The position numbers were made by a program, and so were the translations under genes. A stretch of 7,415 bases of DNA from Anaerolineales bacterium UBA1136. GTDB lineage: Bacteria > Chloroflexota > Anaerolineae > Anaerolineales > UBA11657. Below, one piece after another: positions 5,103 through 7,415 of this stretch. The notes under the pieces are model-generated. The model did not search any database and was not told the origin of the DNA. It saw nothing but the letters and a program-made list of their open reading frames with translations. Each line of letters begins with the position of its first letter. The first letter of the stretch is position 1. The stretch spans positions 1,836-9,250 of the forward strand of contig DCAJ01000075.1 of NCBI GenBank assembly GCA_002311455.1. The letters are read 5' to 3'.

Positions 5103-6683
5103 TTAGTTCCTAAACACCCTTACGTGTCGATTAGGCTCCTTTCCGTAGCTATGAGACACTAGACTAGCTCTTTTAAACAATTCATGTTGCCTGCGCCGCA
5201 CACTTGCCCTCTGAGGTTTTAGATCCACGTGTTTTGCACCACTACGAACCATACCAATAGCTGCGCTCGCTTCTTCTCTGGCCACATTACTGCGTCCTCG
5301 GCCTTGTGACATATTATCACGCAAACCAAACACCTCTACCAGCAATTGTTCAATCTGATGTTGTGTGTTCGAGCGCAGGACATATATAGGAATACCTATA
5401 GATTCGGCATCGCTCACAGGAGTTTTCCGTCGTCTGTAGTGTGATTTTAGGGTTACTAACGCTTGAGCTTCTTGCAATTCATCGACGACTCTTAATGGCA
5501 CACGTAGCCGCCGGCACGCTCGTTCTAGCCTGCGGCGACCTACCCCGTATGTATAAACCGCAACTGGTTGTATGTTCGTGTAATCTGCTGTCATGCGATT
5601 GTCCTCGAAAGAGTCATCGGTCACGTCTCCATTCCATGGCATACGCCCGAATTTCCTCGTGTCGCCCCTAGACAATGGTCTTTGGTTGACAGCTTTTTCT
5701 TTTCTGAATCCCCCGTCGTGAGTACGGTAACGAAGCTCTGGTCTAATTTGTTCTCCTCGCAAAAGCCTATCAACCGAATCGGCCACATTGACATGTACGT
5801 TCAATTGGTCCCGCTCGAGTATTTCTATCAACAAATCAAAAGTGGGTGGCGACCTCCTCTCCAGCACGGTCTTTTGTGTTCCCCGTCTACGAGCCTCCTC
5901 ATCAGACAGTGTTACCGATTCTATACCGCCAACCAAATCAGCGAGCGTAGGGTTCAACATCAGATTATCAAGAGTGTTTCCATGAGCAGTGCCAATAAGT
6001 TGCACTCCTCGCTCCGCAATAGTGCGCGCCGCAAGCGCTTCTGCCTCTCTGCCTATCTCGTCGATAACTATGATTTCTGGGTTGTGATTCTCTACTGCCT
6101 CTATCATCACCTCGTGCTGAAAAGCAGGGTCTTTTACCTGCATTCGCCTGGCCTGCCCTACTGCAGGATGTGGTATATCGCCATCACCTCCAATTTCGTT
6201 GGATGTATCAACAACTACTACGCGCCGAGTTTCCGCAAGCACACGTGCTGCCTCTCTTAACATGGTTGTTTTGCCCACCCCTGGTCTTCCTAAGAGCAAG
6301 GTGCTCTTACCAGACTCTATAACGTCCTGGATTATTTCTATTGTGCCGTACACAGCCCTGCCCACACGACAGGTAAGTCCTACCACTTCGCCTTTACGGT
6401 TAAGAATTGCTGATACGCGATGAAGTGTACGCTCTATCCCGGCACGATTATCTGCATCAAATTTACCAACTTTATCGATTACAGCGTCTATTTCAGCGGC
6501 ACTCACATCCACATCAGACAGCACGACTTCTGAGTCAAGATACCGTGCAATGGGTACACGGCCAAGATCCAGTATAACCTCGAGTAGCTGGTCTTTACGC
6601 CCTACACTCTTCAGCTGGCTTGTAACCCTTTTAGGTAAAGTGTCTAACAACACATCTAAGTTGTCATAAATTTCGTATCTCAA
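5103..6683 (-). CDS. Ycf45/SpoIIIAA-like AAA ATPase with C-terminal R3H domain
   Basis: A 526-aa protein of the R3H-ATPase type known from Cyanobacteria, plastids (Ycf45) and Chloroflexota. The N-terminal ~120 residues include the conserved DNRAGIERTLHRVSAI (78-93) and GLTCRVGRAVYGTI (102-115). The ATPase has Walker A GRPGVGKTT (132-140) and Walker B IIVIDEIG (204-211), followed by GTAHGNTLDNLMLNP (231-245). After a variable linker (about 290-370) comes the family's second module, VAVYTYGVGRRRLE to IPIYVLRSNT (375-440), then an R3H domain (about 460-526) with Arg496-x3-His500 and SHSYGKEPNRHVRVF, which should bind single-stranded nucleic acid. The biological role is unknown. The start appears to be TTG at 6683 with a poor ribosome site (GTAAGTGG), 8 bp after the GNAT gene; family members begin at a similar point. 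Confidence 0.93.
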   Translation of the reverse strand: MRYEIYDNLDVLLDTLPKRVTSQLKSVGRKDQLLEVILDLGRVPIARYLDSEVVLSDVDVSAAEIDAVIDKVGKFDADNRAGIERTLHRVSAILNRKGEVVGLTCRVGRAVYGTIEIIQDVIESGKSTLLLGRPGVGKTTMLREAARVLAETRRVVVVDTSNEIGGDGDIPHPAVGQARRMQVKDPAFQHEVMIEAVENHNPEIIVIDEIGREAEALAARTIAERGVQLIGTAHGNTLDNLMLNPTLADLVGGIESVTLSDEEARRRGTQKTVLERRSPPTFDLLIEILERDQLNVHVNVADSVDRLLRGEQIRPELRYRTHDGGFRKEKAVNQRPLSRGDTRKFGRMPWNGDVTDDSFEDNRMTADYTNIQPVAVYTYGVGRRRLERACRRLRVPLRVVDELQEAQALVTLKSHYRRRKTPVSDAESIGIPIYVLRSNTQHQIEQLLVEVFGLRDNMSQGRGRSNVAREEASAAIGMVRSGAKHVDLKPQRASVRRRQHELFKRASLVSHSYGKEPNRHVRVFRN

Positions 6684-6691
6684 CTGACCAC

Positions 6692-7366
6692 TTACCCTGT
6701 TTTGCCAACAAACACGTCTTGTGTCTTGGTTTCGCTAACAGGTACCGAAACATCCGAATCTGATGCAACCAGTCCTGATATTGACTTAAAATAAGGACCG
6801 TCAACACGAATTGTTGTCCTCTTTACCATAACAGCTTGCTTACTTAACAAACAAAAACCCGTATCCTCAAGAACTCCGCGCAACCACGGCTGATAACTAC
6901 GAGATCTAATGTAAGCCGGTTTATCAGTCCTGCCTGCCTCAGATATAATAATTCGCGCCAAAGCATCACCAATGCCGCCGCCAACCTCAGGGCACAAATA
7001 TGGCTTTACCCAGATACCTTTAGGGCCTTCGTTGACGCCGAATATCCCTACTAGGGTGCCATCTCGCCTAATCACGAATCCGCCTTCTATGTCGGCCGGC
7101 ATCTCTTCCACCTGCTTAACAAAAGCAGGCACAATGCTGTTGTAAAACTTATGCATTTCTGCCCTGTCTTGTGAGCGACATTTCGTTACCGATGTCTCGG
7201 TGTTGCGCTTGATACCAGGTTTGATGCTGCTATCGATCGCTCCATATACAGCTTGTCGTGCATAAACTACAAACCCTGCGTCACGGAGAGAAGTAAACGC
7301 AGCTTTGTTCTCGCTTGCTTCCGCCGTAACGCTCCGGGAGCCATAATGCCCCGCCTCAGCAACCAA
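6692..7366 (-). CDS. Double-GNAT acetyltransferase-like protein, apparently 5'-truncated
   Basis: The 224 residues hold the end of one GNAT domain and a second GNAT-like domain. Residues 1-45 look like the last part of an acetyltransferase fold (VTAEASENKAAFTSLRDAGF, 13-32, the usual Asn-x-x-Ala before a final GF). Residues about 57-187 form the second unit, with PEVGGGIGDALARIII (126-141) as a degenerate acetyl-CoA loop and YQPWLRGVLEDTGF (158-171). TTG at 7366 is taken as start because GGAGGAGAAGG lies just before it; GTG at 7363 is an alternative. However, the codons upstream (PIGIGGEG) continue GNAT motif A back to an in-frame TAG at 7393-7391, so an N-terminal ~100 residues seem missing. 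It may be the tail of a broken or edge-damaged gene. Substrate unknown. It ends 8 bp before the ATPase start. Confidence 0.75.
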   Translation of the reverse strand: MVAEAGHYGSRSVTAEASENKAAFTSLRDAGFVVYARQAVYGAIDSSIKPGIKRNTETSVTKCRSQDRAEMHKFYNSIVPAFVKQVEEMPADIEGGFVIRRDGTLVGIFGVNEGPKGIWVKPYLCPEVGGGIGDALARIIISEAGRTDKPAYIRSRSYQPWLRGVLEDTGFCLLSKQAVMVKRTTIRVDGPYFKSISGLVASDSDVSVPVSETKTQDVFVGKTG

Positions 7367-7367
7367 T

Positions 7368-7378
7368 CCTTCTCCTCC
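7368..7378 (-). promoter_or_regulatory. Purine-rich Shine-Dalgarno-like site before the GNAT TTG
   Basis: GGAGGAGAAGG on the - strand, with GGAGG about 7 bp before TTG at 7366. It supports initiation there, but the same bases also encode the Gly-rich acetyl-CoA loop (GGEG) if the frame is read from upstream, so the match may be a by-product of coding. Confidence 0.4.
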
Positions 7379-7389
7379 AATTCCAATAG

Positions 7390-7415
7390 GCTAGTGGCCA
7401 CATTTGGCCACTAGC
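7390..7415. repeat. Perfect 11-bp inverted repeat at the right window edge
   Basis: GCTAGTGGCCA (7390-7400) and TGGCCACTAGC (7405-7415) are exact inverted repeats around the 4-base loop CATT, ending exactly at the last base. As RNA this is a stable hairpin, but neither strand has a following U-run within the window. It may be a real stem, part of a longer palindrome beyond the edge, or a contig-end chimera. Confidence 0.85.

Noticed and set aside
5568..6260. 230-codon + strand open frame opposite the R3H ATPase gene
   Set aside because: It lies fully antisense to a clearly recognisable ATPase with intact motifs, and its translation is rich in Cys, Tyr and Ser with no domain or sensible composition.
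7356..7403. 15-codon upstream open frame (ATG in the palindrome loop) overlapping the GNAT start
   Set aside because: It has no ribosome site visible in the window, its translation is unremarkable, and it depends on edge sequence that may be artefactual.

Overview
This 7.4 kb window is gene-dense bacterial chromosome of moderate GC, probably from the Chloroflexota and perhaps the Dehalococcoidia/SAR202 side. That assignment is an inference from three things: a Ycf45/SpoIIIAA-like AAA ATPase with a C-terminal R3H domain directly upstream of thymidylate kinase, a double-GNAT protein upstream of it, and an FmdB zinc-ribbon protein with a long acidic, Met-rich tail. No rRNA, tRNA, insertion sequence, phage gene or CRISPR array is visible. 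The content is overwhelmingly housekeeping.

Left part, + strand (1-1790): the C-terminal end of a GT4-type glycosyltransferase (cut by the window edge) overlaps a WecG/TagA/CpsF-family glycosyltransferase by 23 bp, the end of an envelope or exopolysaccharide operon. Protein-L-isoaspartate methyltransferase (pcm) follows after 51 bp.

Middle, mostly - strand (1826-4019): transcription runs right to left through guanylate kinase (gmk), a 239 bp gap, a cold-shock protein, and the DNA polymerase III sliding clamp (dnaN), which starts 8 bp after the cold-shock stop. The gap holds a good sigma70-type promoter for the cold-shock gene, embedded in an operator-like dyad, and a predicted leader of about 120 nt. 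A + strand FmdB-family gene (4084-4467) diverges from gmk across 64 bp. Its extended -10 lies so close to the ATG that the mRNA is probably leaderless.

Right part, - strand (4474-7415): a tight cluster of a double-GNAT acetyltransferase-like protein, the R3H/AAA ATPase, and thymidylate kinase (tmk), with gaps of 8 and 2 bp. All three apparently start with TTG. The right edge of the window is a perfect 11-bp inverted repeat. The GNAT reading frame runs back toward it through a recognisable acetyl-CoA-binding motif, but meets a TAG exactly where the motif's first Gln/Arg belongs, so the gene is either truncated there or damaged by an assembly-end artefact.

Functionally, gmk and tmk supply dGTP/GTP and dTTP precursors and dnaN supplies the replication clamp, so the - strand genes centre on nucleotide supply and replication. 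I see no convincing undescribed multi-gene system. The points most worth a second look are the GNAT/palindrome edge, the cold-shock promoter dyad driving dnaN, and the unusual translation starts.
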